Assembly: GCA_945829235.1 (NCBI GenBank)
Contig: CALZUA010000003.1
Span: 151,904-215,903 of the forward strand
DNA length: 64,000 bases
Origin: an uncultured Clostridia bacterium
GTDB lineage: Bacteria > Bacillota > Clostridia > Oscillospirales > Ruminococcaceae
Direction of reading: 5' to 3'
Shown here in pieces: positions 42,373 through 50,700 of this stretch. Positions within the stretch are counted from its first letter, which is position 1; each line of letters starts with the position of its first letter. The notes below the pieces were generated by a model, which did no database searches, was not told the DNA's origin, and saw nothing but the letters and a program-made list of their open reading frames with translations. The translations under genes and the position numbers were made by a program.

Positions 42373-42540
42373 ATGAAAAGAACAATTACAACAATTAAGC
42401 CACTGACAATCGATGAGAAGAATTTAGAGTTGAAGAAGCTCGTATTTACATTGTGGACAAAGATATTGTATAATCAAGGAACAATAACATTTGAAGAATG
42501 TAATAAAGCTCTCTCTGAAATCAAAAAAATGACAAAATAA
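42373..42540 (+). CDS. 55-residue protein of unknown function
   Basis: A short frame, MKRTITTIKPLTIDEKN..., ends with a helix (FEECNKALSEIKKMTK). AAGGAGG lies six bases before the ATG, a very strong site, and codon use is ordinary, so it is probably real. No family is recognised. Small helical proteins of this kind accompany site-specific serine recombinases in many integrative elements, and one is encoded 0.8 kb downstream. Confidence 0.65.
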   Translation: MKRTITTIKPLTIDEKNLELKKLVFTLWTKILYNQGTITFEECNKALSEIKKMTK

Positions 42541-43277
42541 AAACAGTGGTGTGTAGCGTTTTGTTATACACCTCTGATTATAGGGCTAGCGTGTTTCACG
42601 ACAGCCCTGTAAATTTAGGGATGTAACGAAACGTTACATCCCTTTAACAATTTTGCTATGTTCCCGAAAGGGAGTCGTGGAATGCGACACCCTGAACAAA
42701 GGGGTCGCTAAAACGGTGACCCCTTAAATTTCTCCTATGTGTGTTAAATCACAACTCCGACGGGGTAACGTTTCGTTACCCCGTCTTGGGGTATCGTTTC
42801 ACGACCTCATAATCATAGAATTTGAACTATCTCCGAAATACTACAAAGGCTACGGCGTTTTACCGTACCCCTTGCTTTGTACTGTCGGTGAGGGGGCAAA
42901 TCGCCCACCCATCTTCCTTTCAGCAGACTGCGGGTGAGGTATATCGCGTTTCACAATACACCTACAAAACTTGTTTTTGAAATTGTGTACCCTACTTTCC
43001 GTTTTGGAAGATAGGGGCAATGTATATTTACTGCCTTGATAGGAATTAAATACCCCCTTCCATTTTGGAAACCCCTTTTCTCATAGTTTTTATTCTTAAT
43101 AGATATTACCATAGGTTACACTATCCAGCCCTTATGTTGTTGATTATATAGGCGGGATTAGTTCAATAACAATCTTTTGACTATTTCCAAATTCAGAGTT
43201 TTTTGAAATAATTAATTTATATGTCACACGAGTTGATAAAACAATTTTGAAATATTTCAGAAAGCAGATAAACCATA
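42541..43277. other. Gene-free stretch with perfect GTAACG/CGTTAC hairpins
   Basis: AGGGATGTAACG (42617-42628), loop AAA, CGTTACATCCCT; GACGGGGTAACG (42769-42780), loop TTT, CGTTACCCCGTC; and a looser GGGGTC/GACCCC hairpin between them at about 42,700. The two large stems share the GTAACG core but differ outside it. No gene is supported. Confidence 0.6.
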
Positions 43278-43306
43278 TTGACACAAGGCGAGAGAAGTGG
43301 TATAAT
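43278..43306 (+). promoter_or_regulatory. Consensus promoter of the serine recombinase
   Basis: TTGACA (43278-43283), 17 bp, TATAAT (43301-43306). Confidence 0.88.
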
Positions 43307-43331
43307 AAAAGAAAAATAAGGAGGTGTTCTA

Positions 43332-43916
43332 ATGGCAAAGATTGGATATATACGAGTATCAACCGAACATCAAGAAACCGCTCGTCAGGAGCAGATTATG
43401 AAAGATTACGGCGTTGAAAAAGTATTTTCAGAGAAACTATCCGGTAAAAACACAAACAGACCAGAATTTCAAAAAATGATTAATTATCTCCGAGAGGGTG
43501 ATGTGCTTTACGTTGAAAGCATTTCAAGATTAAGCCGCTCCATTCGCGATTTGTTGAAAACAGTCGATATTCTCACCGAAAAGGGTGTTTCGCTTGTTTC
43601 CAATAAGGAGAATTTTGATACCACTACACCGCAAGGACGGTTTATGCTTTCAATTTTCGCCGCTTTATCTGAATTTGAACGAGAGCAGACACTTCAGCGC
43701 CAAAAGGAAGGTATTGCACAAGCAAAATCGCGAGGGGTTTATAAAGGCAGACAGCCCATTAAAATCGATGAAGCTCGTTTTAAAGCGGTTTGCAAACGTT
43801 GGACAGCCGGAGAAATAAGCGCAGTCGAAGCAATGAAAACGCTTGGATTAAAGCCAAATACATTTTACCGTAGGTGTAAATCTCTCGGTATAAATCCGCC
43901 GCAAAGCAAGAAATAA
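43332..43916 (+). CDS. Serine recombinase of the resolvase/invertase family
   Basis: The catalytic domain starts MAKIGYIRVSTEHQETARQE with nucleophile Ser10. YVESISRLSRSIRDLL and FAALSEFEREQTLQRQKEG follow, then a C-terminal helix-turn-helix (EISAVEAMKTLGLKPNTFYRRCK). The length of 194 residues is that of Tn3-type resolvases and DNA invertases. AAGGAGG precedes the ATG. It may resolve replication multimers of the element or invert a segment; no pair of cross-over sites was identified, though the palindromes just upstream are candidates. Confidence 0.93.
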   Translation: MAKIGYIRVSTEHQETARQEQIMKDYGVEKVFSEKLSGKNTNRPEFQKMINYLREGDVLYVESISRLSRSIRDLLKTVDILTEKGVSLVSNKENFDTTTPQGRFMLSIFAALSEFEREQTLQRQKEGIAQAKSRGVYKGRQPIKIDEARFKAVCKRWTAGEISAVEAMKTLGLKPNTFYRRCKSLGINPPQSKK

Positions 43917-44004
43917 CAGAATTAACGGCTTTTCACCGTGAAGTTTAGTATAAAGCAAGCTGTTCTTGTAAAGAATGTTTGTTTGTTGTAAAGCGCAAAA
44001 TAAA

Positions 44005-44044
44005 AACCCGCTCGGAACAGGTAGTTTCCGCGCGGGTTCTTTTG
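44005..44044 (+). terminator. Terminator of the serine recombinase
   Basis: AACCCGC (44005-44011) pairs with GCGGGTT (44032-44038), with an inner CGGAA/TTCCG stem, then a T-rich tail. Confidence 0.85.
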
Positions 44045-44095
44045 TTGTTCTAAATCAAGTTCAAAACTTGATAGCGTTTTGATATTGAGTTTATC

Positions 44096-44674
44096 TTAAA
44101 TCCAATAAGTAAAATTCCTGAATTTGTATTCGGTTATCATTTCCATTGCCTCATTAGGAGTTGTTCTGTTTTCGGAAACATCGTTTGCCAATTTGTACAA
44201 AAACGATTTTTCTGCTTCGCGAGCTTCGGTCTCCTTGCCGTCTTGGAAAAGTATATCCGTCAAATTCAAAAGCTGATTGCGAAATACACTTGCTACTCGG
44301 CTACCGTCTAACAGCATACCCATCAAGACAACAGCTCTCCTTGAAAAACAGAATATTCCCTTATTTGGTATAATAATTTTGGTGTCCTTGTCAATATTAA
44401 AAACAAGATTGCCGCTCTCTTGACGCATAAAAGATTTAACACGAGGATTTTCGCTGAAAATCTTGAAATCAGACGGGTATTTCAAGCATATTCCGGCATT
44501 GTTGAATTCCCTTTTGTTTTGCAAATACGTTTTTGCAATAGCGTTCGTGCTGACTTCAAAATAGTCTGCGATTTGATTTAGCGTCAAACAGTCAAGCTGC
44601 GGAATCAAATAAAGTTGCTTTATTCTATTTAATAAAGCCAATCTCTGCCTTGTTTGTTCTTCGGTAAATTTCAT
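44096..44674 (-). CDS. Phage antirepressor-like regulatory protein
   Basis: The 192-residue protein starts with a helix-turn-helix-like part (LTLNQIADYFEVSTNAIAKTYLQNKREFNNAGI). The C-terminal FSRRAVVLMGMLLDGSRVASVFRNQLLNL is like the DNA-binding modulators (ORF6N, Rha, AntA type) of phages. The ATG at 44674 follows AGGAG by 11 bases; a GTG at 44713 is the alternative. It points away from a palindrome-bearing promoter. It is one of three proteins of this general kind in the element. Confidence 0.6.
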   Translation of the reverse strand: MKFTEEQTRQRLALLNRIKQLYLIPQLDCLTLNQIADYFEVSTNAIAKTYLQNKREFNNAGICLKYPSDFKIFSENPRVKSFMRQESGNLVFNIDKDTKIIIPNKGIFCFSRRAVVLMGMLLDGSRVASVFRNQLLNLTDILFQDGKETEAREAEKSFLYKLANDVSENRTTPNEAMEMITEYKFRNFTYWI

Positions 44675-44731
44675 TTCTTCTTTTTCTCCTTTTGTTTTAG
44701 TTCGTTTGTTCACACTATGCCGTGATAGTGC

Positions 44732-44760
44732 TTGACATTATCACTAAAAAGTGATATAAT
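44732..44760 (+). promoter_or_regulatory. Consensus promoter with a TATCACT/AGTGATA palindrome
   Basis: TTGACA (44732-44737), 17 bp, TATAAT (44755-44760). TATCACTAAAAAGTGATA (44739-44756) fills the spacer. Its left half ATCACTAAA equals the operators at 39,268 and 39,975, but the two halves are 2 bp closer. It faces the 45,072 gene; 44,761-45,071 has no gene. Confidence 0.75.
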
Positions 44761-45071
44761 GAAATATGTAAACACTTGTCAATAAAGGGAAATAACAATA
44801 ATCAGATTGCTTTATTGCGCGGTTTCATACCTCAATGCAATCTTATCATACATCTCTGAATTTGTCAACACATCTCCGAACAAATTGAAGAATTTTGTAT
44901 ATTGCCACAGTTTGCTTGCTGTACAACGAGGAAAAATTTGTATATAAAGCAAATAAATCCGCTCGTCAAATCGCAGTTTGCAACTATGGTTGAAACTTAT
45001 AGACGCCTTTATAAAATAGGAACTGCAAAATGTTGACAGACGTAGATGAATTACGAAAGGAAGAAACCTAT

Positions 45072-46052
45072 ATGGCTCTCGTAAATTGTCCTGAATGTGG
45101 AAAAGAAAGAGTATCTGATAGTGCGGAAGCGTGTCCCGAATGTGGATTTGCTGTTAAATTGTATTATGACAAAATAAGATACGAGGCTGAACAGAAAGCG
45201 CAAAAAGAACTCCAAATTGCAAGAGAAGAGAAAAATCAAAAGGCTAAAGCAAGGAAAAAGAAATACATTATAAATAAACTATTTGGGTCTCCTTTAAAAA
45301 AGATATTTTGGGGGCTTGCAGTTTGCGGACTTGCCTGCCTATGTGTTTTTGCAGGAATATATGCACATAATGAGAAAGAAATCTCAAAAGCAATAGAATA
45401 CTCTTGCGACTCTTTTGACGATTTACAAGTCGCAATTCCGCAGTTTCACAAGTATTTTGATGACTTTTATTATCTTCAAGAACCCGGTCGTAAACCTACT
45501 CTTATGGAAAAAGAGCAGATGGAAGGCATTGAAAATGCCTTGATTGAAATTAACAGAAATGTTAGATTGATAGATAATTGTTGTATTGTAAACGAGCGAG
45601 TAAGTAATTCTCTTAATAAATACATTAGTTCAAAAACCACATATAAATCGTGGGAAGAATATAAGCAGTTTATTGCCAAAAACTATTTGGTTGCCGAAAC
45701 ACCACAAAAAAGTGCAGATTATTTTATCAAACAAAGAACGTACAATTCCCTTGAAGAATTATGGGAAGCTAGAGATAGCAAAAGCCTTATTGTACAATCT
45801 TATAGCGGTTATAGCAAGGGAAATTATTTTATAGTCAGCGGAACTGTAAAAAATAATACCCCATCAACGGTTAGATTCGTTGTTGTAAAAATCGAACTAA
45901 TAGACGGAAACGGCAATGTTTTTGATTCCGATACAACTTATGCCGTAGGAGAGGAAGGTATAAGCCCCGGTAATTCTGCAAAATTCGAGTGCTATCTTGA
46001 CGATGATAGAAACATAGAAAAGTATTCGGCAAGTATATTTAGTTATAGATAA
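45072..46052 (+). CDS. Zinc-ribbon membrane protein with C-terminal FxLYD-like domain
   Basis: CPECGKERVSDSAEACPECG (residues 6-25) is a zinc ribbon. A charged coiled coil, one membrane helix (about residues 78-100, IFWGLAVCGLACLCVFAGIY) and a 220-residue outer part follow. The last 80 residues (FIVSGTVKNNTPSTVRFVVVKIELIDGNGNVFD) look like the immunoglobulin-like FxLYD domain of cell-surface proteins. The ATG at 45072 follows AAAGGAAG; a longer frame from 45,030 adds residues with no site. The role is unknown; it may sense or alter the cell surface. Confidence 0.78.
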   Translation: MALVNCPECGKERVSDSAEACPECGFAVKLYYDKIRYEAEQKAQKELQIAREEKNQKAKARKKKYIINKLFGSPLKKIFWGLAVCGLACLCVFAGIYAHNEKEISKAIEYSCDSFDDLQVAIPQFHKYFDDFYYLQEPGRKPTLMEKEQMEGIENALIEINRNVRLIDNCCIVNERVSNSLNKYISSKTTYKSWEEYKQFIAKNYLVAETPQKSADYFIKQRTYNSLEELWEARDSKSLIVQSYSGYSKGNYFIVSGTVKNNTPSTVRFVVVKIELIDGNGNVFDSDTTYAVGEEGISPGNSAKFECYLDDDRNIEKYSASIFSYR

Positions 46053-46165
46053 GGCTCTATCTCCAAACCCCAATATGCACGAATCGATGCTTTTGCCCAA
46101 TCACAAAAAGCTGTATTGACTTAATTTCTAATGAATGATAAAACTACCTTTAGGAGATGATATCA

Positions 46166-46753
46166 ATGAAACAGTATTGCCCTAAATGTAAGGACTGGCG
46201 AAACTCAACCGAGTGTATCTGTCCTATCTGCGGAAATATTATGTTAAGTCAAGGAGATAATGAGAGCAATCAAAATCCTAACAATCACGAGACATACATT
46301 GCCCCGACATTTGTAAATAACAAAGCAAATAACGGCGCACAAAAAAACAGTAATTCCGGAAAAGACATCAAAAAGGGGAAAATTGCTGTAATCAGCACTG
46401 TCTGCGTACTTGTGGCTGCTATTGTAACTGCAGTTATTGCATTAAACCTCAATAGCAAAGAATTAACGGAAAGTTACGGTTCATCAGATACAATGTATTC
46501 GTCCGTTTACTCATCGTCAAACAAGTCAACCAATATCAAGTCATCAAGCCAGACCGCGTATGAAAGCCTTACCGTTTCACAAAAGAAAGCCATTTGCAAC
46601 TACATACAAAATCAATATGATTACTATGATAGACTTGAAGGTAGAAATACAGGAGACAAGTATTCGGATATAATTTGGCAAAAAGTGATGGACGAATACG
46701 GCTTGGAAGAGTGGCAAGTTACTTCAATTTGGAACAATTATTACTCGTATTGA
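46166..46753 (+). CDS. Zinc-ribbon protein with one membrane helix, paralogue of the gene at 38,090
   Basis: MKQYCPKCKDWRNSTECICP and ICGNIMLSQGD give the zinc ribbon. An Asn-rich linker and a membrane helix (about residues 75-97) follow, then a Ser-rich stalk and a C-terminal domain of 65 residues (AYESLTVSQKKAICNYIQNQYD, then DEYGLEEWQVTSIWNNYY). The ATG at 46166 follows AGGAGATG. The outer domain resembles the repeat unit of Ltp-type host-lipoprotein domains only weakly. The function is unknown. Confidence 0.75.
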   Translation: MKQYCPKCKDWRNSTECICPICGNIMLSQGDNESNQNPNNHETYIAPTFVNNKANNGAQKNSNSGKDIKKGKIAVISTVCVLVAAIVTAVIALNLNSKELTESYGSSDTMYSSVYSSSNKSTNIKSSSQTAYESLTVSQKKAICNYIQNQYDYYDRLEGRNTGDKYSDIIWQKVMDEYGLEEWQVTSIWNNYYSY

Positions 46754-46817
46754 AAAGGCTATACCACTAAATCCACGCAAACCACAAATGTGCATTAAGC
46801 ATTTTTCTCGGACAAAA

Positions 46818-46853
46818 AATCGCCGCTAAATCCAAAAAAATTTAGCGGCGATT
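46818..46853. terminator. Bidirectional terminator between convergent units
   Basis: AATCGCCGCTAAAT (46818-46831) pairs with ATTTAGCGGCGATT (46840-46853), 14 bp, flanked by A and T runs. Confidence 0.88.
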
Positions 46854-46899
46854 ATCATTTTATACATTTGCATAAATACGCAAAATCAGAATCGGGAAA

Positions 46900-47244
46900 T
46901 TATTCCGCGACATAAAACAATTTATTCAAATCCTTGTCATAGCGGAAATTGTCAACAGATAACTGACCATTGCAAATCGTTTTAAGGAACTCCTTAAAAC
47001 CGGCTCGTCTGAACGAGCGCATAAAGTTGTCCTTAATGAACCTCTCACATTCTCGGTTACTGTCAAAAACGAACGCAATCTGCTTATCATCGCACTCGCC
47101 GATAACGAACGGATTGCGCATTAAGGCTTTCCTCACATCTTTTGCAAATTTCTTCTTGTGAGCCATTTTTAATGTGCTGTTGTCCATTGTTTCAAGTTTA
47201 TTTTGCGTTTCAATAAAAAAGTCAATAAATTTAGAAATCTTCAT
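46900..47244 (-). CDS. Small protein of unknown function, last gene of the tape-measure unit
   Basis: A 114-residue protein, MKISKFIDFFIETQNKLE..., with a basic middle (KKKFAKDVRKALMRNPF) and IGECDDKQIAFVFDSNRECERFIKDNF. No domain is recognised. The ATG at 47244 sits behind GAGGGAGG. Its place downstream of the tape-measure gene is where phages keep distal tail or accessory genes, but the sequence gives no support for a tail role. Confidence 0.65.
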   Translation of the reverse strand: MKISKFIDFFIETQNKLETMDNSTLKMAHKKKFAKDVRKALMRNPFVIGECDDKQIAFVFDSNRECERFIKDNFMRSFRRAGFKEFLKTICNGQLSVDNFRYDKDLNKLFYVAE

Positions 47245-47272
47245 ATTCCTAACCTCCCTCAAACATTTTTGC

Positions 47273-47668
47273 TTAAATCCTGAACTCAATTACCGAAAAA
47301 TCATCCGGTGCGTAATAGTTCATTGGATTTCGCCATTTATTCCCTACCATTTCTTTGAATTCTTCCAACCCGTAAATGCACTCCACCCCGTCAAAACGCG
47401 AACGAATTTCTCTTGAATATATGGTTTGATGCCAAGTAATGAGAGTTTGTCCGTTCTCTGTTTTCTCAACTGTTGGATATTTCCGAGCTAGAGTAAAATT
47501 AACAAGAAACGAAAACGCTAAAATAATAGGTTCTGCAACCTTTTGCAAATCTTCATATTTTTTTATCATACTATTGCAAGATGTAAGCGCCTCCTTGAAG
47601 TTATTTGTAATAAACATAAATTCATCAAATTCCATATCGTTCTTAACATTATCATAAATATAACCCAT
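47273..47668 (-). CDS. Small protein of unknown function downstream of the tape-measure gene
   Basis: A 131-residue protein, MGYIYDNVKNDMEFDEFMF..., mostly helical in the first half, with one moderately hydrophobic stretch (AEPIILAFSFLVNFTLA, about residues 45-61). AAAGAGAGG precedes the ATG. It starts 45 bp after the tape-measure stop and is likely co-transcribed. No family is recognised. Confidence 0.65.
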   Translation of the reverse strand: MGYIYDNVKNDMEFDEFMFITNNFKEALTSCNSMIKKYEDLQKVAEPIILAFSFLVNFTLARKYPTVEKTENGQTLITWHQTIYSREIRSRFDGVECIYGLEEFKEMVGNKWRNPMNYYAPDDFSVIEFRI

Positions 47669-47713
47669 TGTAAAACCTCTCTTTATAAAATAGTACCAAG
47701 CGGAACTAATAAA

Positions 47714-50700
47714 CTAACACAAGCCAAAACCGCCCGGTTTAATTGAATTGTTAATTTTTGTAAACAAATTTGTCAGTTCGGAGTTAACAACCTTTGCGAC
47801 TTCGTTCGGGTCGGTAACACCGTTTACATAAAACGTTGGAGAAACAATCATTCCGCCGCTGTTATTATTGATTACGCTGCTTACATTTTCGTCTTGATAA
47901 GCCTTTAGATTATCTGCGAGCTTTTGAGAAGCGCTGTAATCGTTTTTTGATATAAGATTTAAACTATTTATGTCCTCGGAAGTAACACTAGCCCCCAAGT
48001 GTTTAAGAACATCGTCCAAACTAACGGGAACATATTTAGAATTATCCTTGTTTTCTTCTTGTTCTTTGGTAAGAAGAGCTTCTGCAAGCCCTTCTTTAAT
48101 TCCCTGCTTAACGCTATCCGAGAGATTAAGCAAGTCTTTTTCTTCGGAAAGTCCAAGTGCCGAGAGTGCTTGCGCAATATTTTTACTATCCTCGATTTCT
48201 CCTTCAATACCAGTTATATCATCAGCTTTCTTCTCGATTGCTTTCTTTTTCTTTTCGCGTTCATCAATCTGCTTATCAATCGCCGCTTCTTGTGCTTCCT
48301 GAATAGCGTTACGGTACTTTTCTTCCGCTTCCTTAACAGCCTTTTCGTCCTGTACCTGTTGGAAACCGTTGGCTTCGCTATAAACCCATACTTTACGCTT
48401 TTTAGCGTTTTCAAGGTTGTTACGAGCTTCAATAAGGTCAAGTTCACGCTGGCGTTCGTCATTCGTTTCTTTGAGCGCGTCCTTACTATCGTTAAGAGCG
48501 TCAATCTCGCTATCGATGGCTTCGGTGTACCTATTCTTAACAGCGTCAACAGCAGAGATAAGCATTTTATAATAGTCAATCTGCTCTTGCATTTCTTCAG
48601 AAAGACTTTTCTTGTCTTTTTTATCGTCATCGTATGTAATATCACCGCGTAAGCCTTTAAGTTTTTGTACTATTTGTTTAAGTGCTTCAATTTGAGCGTC
48701 TGCAATTTGAACCTGTTCTTCTGCCGCAAGTTTCTCAACATAACTTTCAATGCCTTTTAATGTTCCGGCAACATATTCTCCATACTCGTTGATATAACCG
48801 CACTTTTCTTGGTTTATCCTTTTGGTTTCTTCAGCGGCGCTCATTTCAGCTTGTACTTCTGCAAGAAGGTCATCGATATACTGGTTACGCGTTTCATAAC
48901 TTTGATTACGCAAGTCTTCCAACGCAGAAACAGCAATAGAATATCCGTTTTCTTGCTGTACAAAACTATCTTGCAATTCAGGCGACAATTCAACAAGCTC
49001 GTTCATTTCGTCATAGCTTAAAAGAGTTTCTTCATTAAGAACCTTTATCGCACTGTCTAACGTCTGAATATTTTTGTTAAACTTGTCGATTTCCTCTTTG
49101 CCACGATTAAAACCCTCGTTTATAGCGTCAACAGCAAGCTGTCGCCCGTCAAAGATGTCGTTCATCATTTGATGAATAACAGACAGCCCCTCGTAATTGT
49201 CATTTACTTTTTTAAGCGTTTCGTCTATATTTTTTCCAAGAGCGTCATCGTCTGTGACTTTATACTTCTCTTTATAATCATTAACGAGCTTATCATATTT
49301 GTATTGTGTGTTTTTAGGAACTTCCCCAAATTCTTCCTGCGCTTTCGTTTTCTCTTCATAAAGCGATTTAATTTCATTAAGAGTTTGTCTTTGCTCTCTT
49401 GTTTCAATATAATCGTCTGAAACCTTATCTTGAATTTCTTTATAAAGTTCTTTGTTTGCGTTTTTATATCCCTCTTGCGAAATAGTAAATTCTTTACCGT
49501 CTTTTTCAAGATATTTAGCAATTTCAGGAACGTCTTTTACAAGGTCGTATGCTTCTTTCGCAGATAATTTCGCGCCTAACCCTATTTTCTTGTATGATTC
49601 AGCGAGTTTTTCCTGTTTAGAAACTACACTATCAATTTTATCTTGGAGTTCTTCAAGCTGTTCTTTAAATTCTTTTACTCCATCTGCGGCTACTTTGCCC
49701 TTTTCTCCGGATTCTTTTAATGCTTCTATTATAGACTCAACAACACCTTGAGTATCAAGACCCTCTATTTCTTTTAGTTCTTTTTTGAACGCCTCAATTC
49801 CATCAACATCTGCGTCAGTTAGTTTATCAAAGGCTTCTGCGGTGAGTTTTCCGTCTTTGGCAAGATTATCAAGATATTGCTTTACTACAGCATATTTTCC
49901 GTCATTGTATAAATCGGTTAATGATTTCTTAACTTCTTTATTTAGATTATCAAATTCATCGGCAACTTTTTTTACCTCATCGATAATCTTTTTATTTTCA
50001 ATATATTTAGGGTCAAGACCATTGATTATTGTGTCCCAGTCTTTGCTGTAATAGCCTTGAATTTTATCGTGTAAATCATCACGTTCTTTTTCTTTTTCCT
50101 TAACAAGATTTTCAGCCTCTTGTGAGCCGCTCTTATACTCGGGCGATTCTTTTAGAGCCTTTATTTCTTCTAACATTTTCTTGTATTTTTCAAGTTCTAG
50201 TTTTTGAGTTTCCCATATAGACGGAGTATTATACCCCATATTATTTGATACATTGATGTCTTTCCAAACTTTTTTAGCCTCTTCATTTTTGGTATAAGCG
50301 TCACTCGCCAATTCTCCACGTTTAAGCCTTATCTGCCTTTCAAGTTCGTCATTAGTTTCTTTAAGTTTGTCGAGTTCTTCTTGCTGCATAAACGTCAATT
50401 TAGGGAGTTTTTCAAGCGCCTCGATTTTAAGTTTTGTTTCACCAAGTTGCTTATTAAGTTCTTCAATTTCGGATTTAAGGCTTTTTTCTTTTTCTGTAAG
50501 TTCCTTAACTTTATCAATACTGTTTTGCAGGGAATTTATGCTATCGGAAATTGCTTGCATTATAGTATTTAGTACGAAGCTTATTCCCATAGATAACAGC
50601 ATAGAACCGGCAGTATTAAGGGCTTTCATTCCTATTGCCGCTGCCTTTGTGCCAACTCCAGCCGTTTTACCGTTTCTGCCTATGTTTTGCAGCTCTGAAT

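Noticed and set aside
42737..42937. A 66-codon frame in the hairpin region
   Set aside because: It runs through a perfect palindrome and has no ribosome site.
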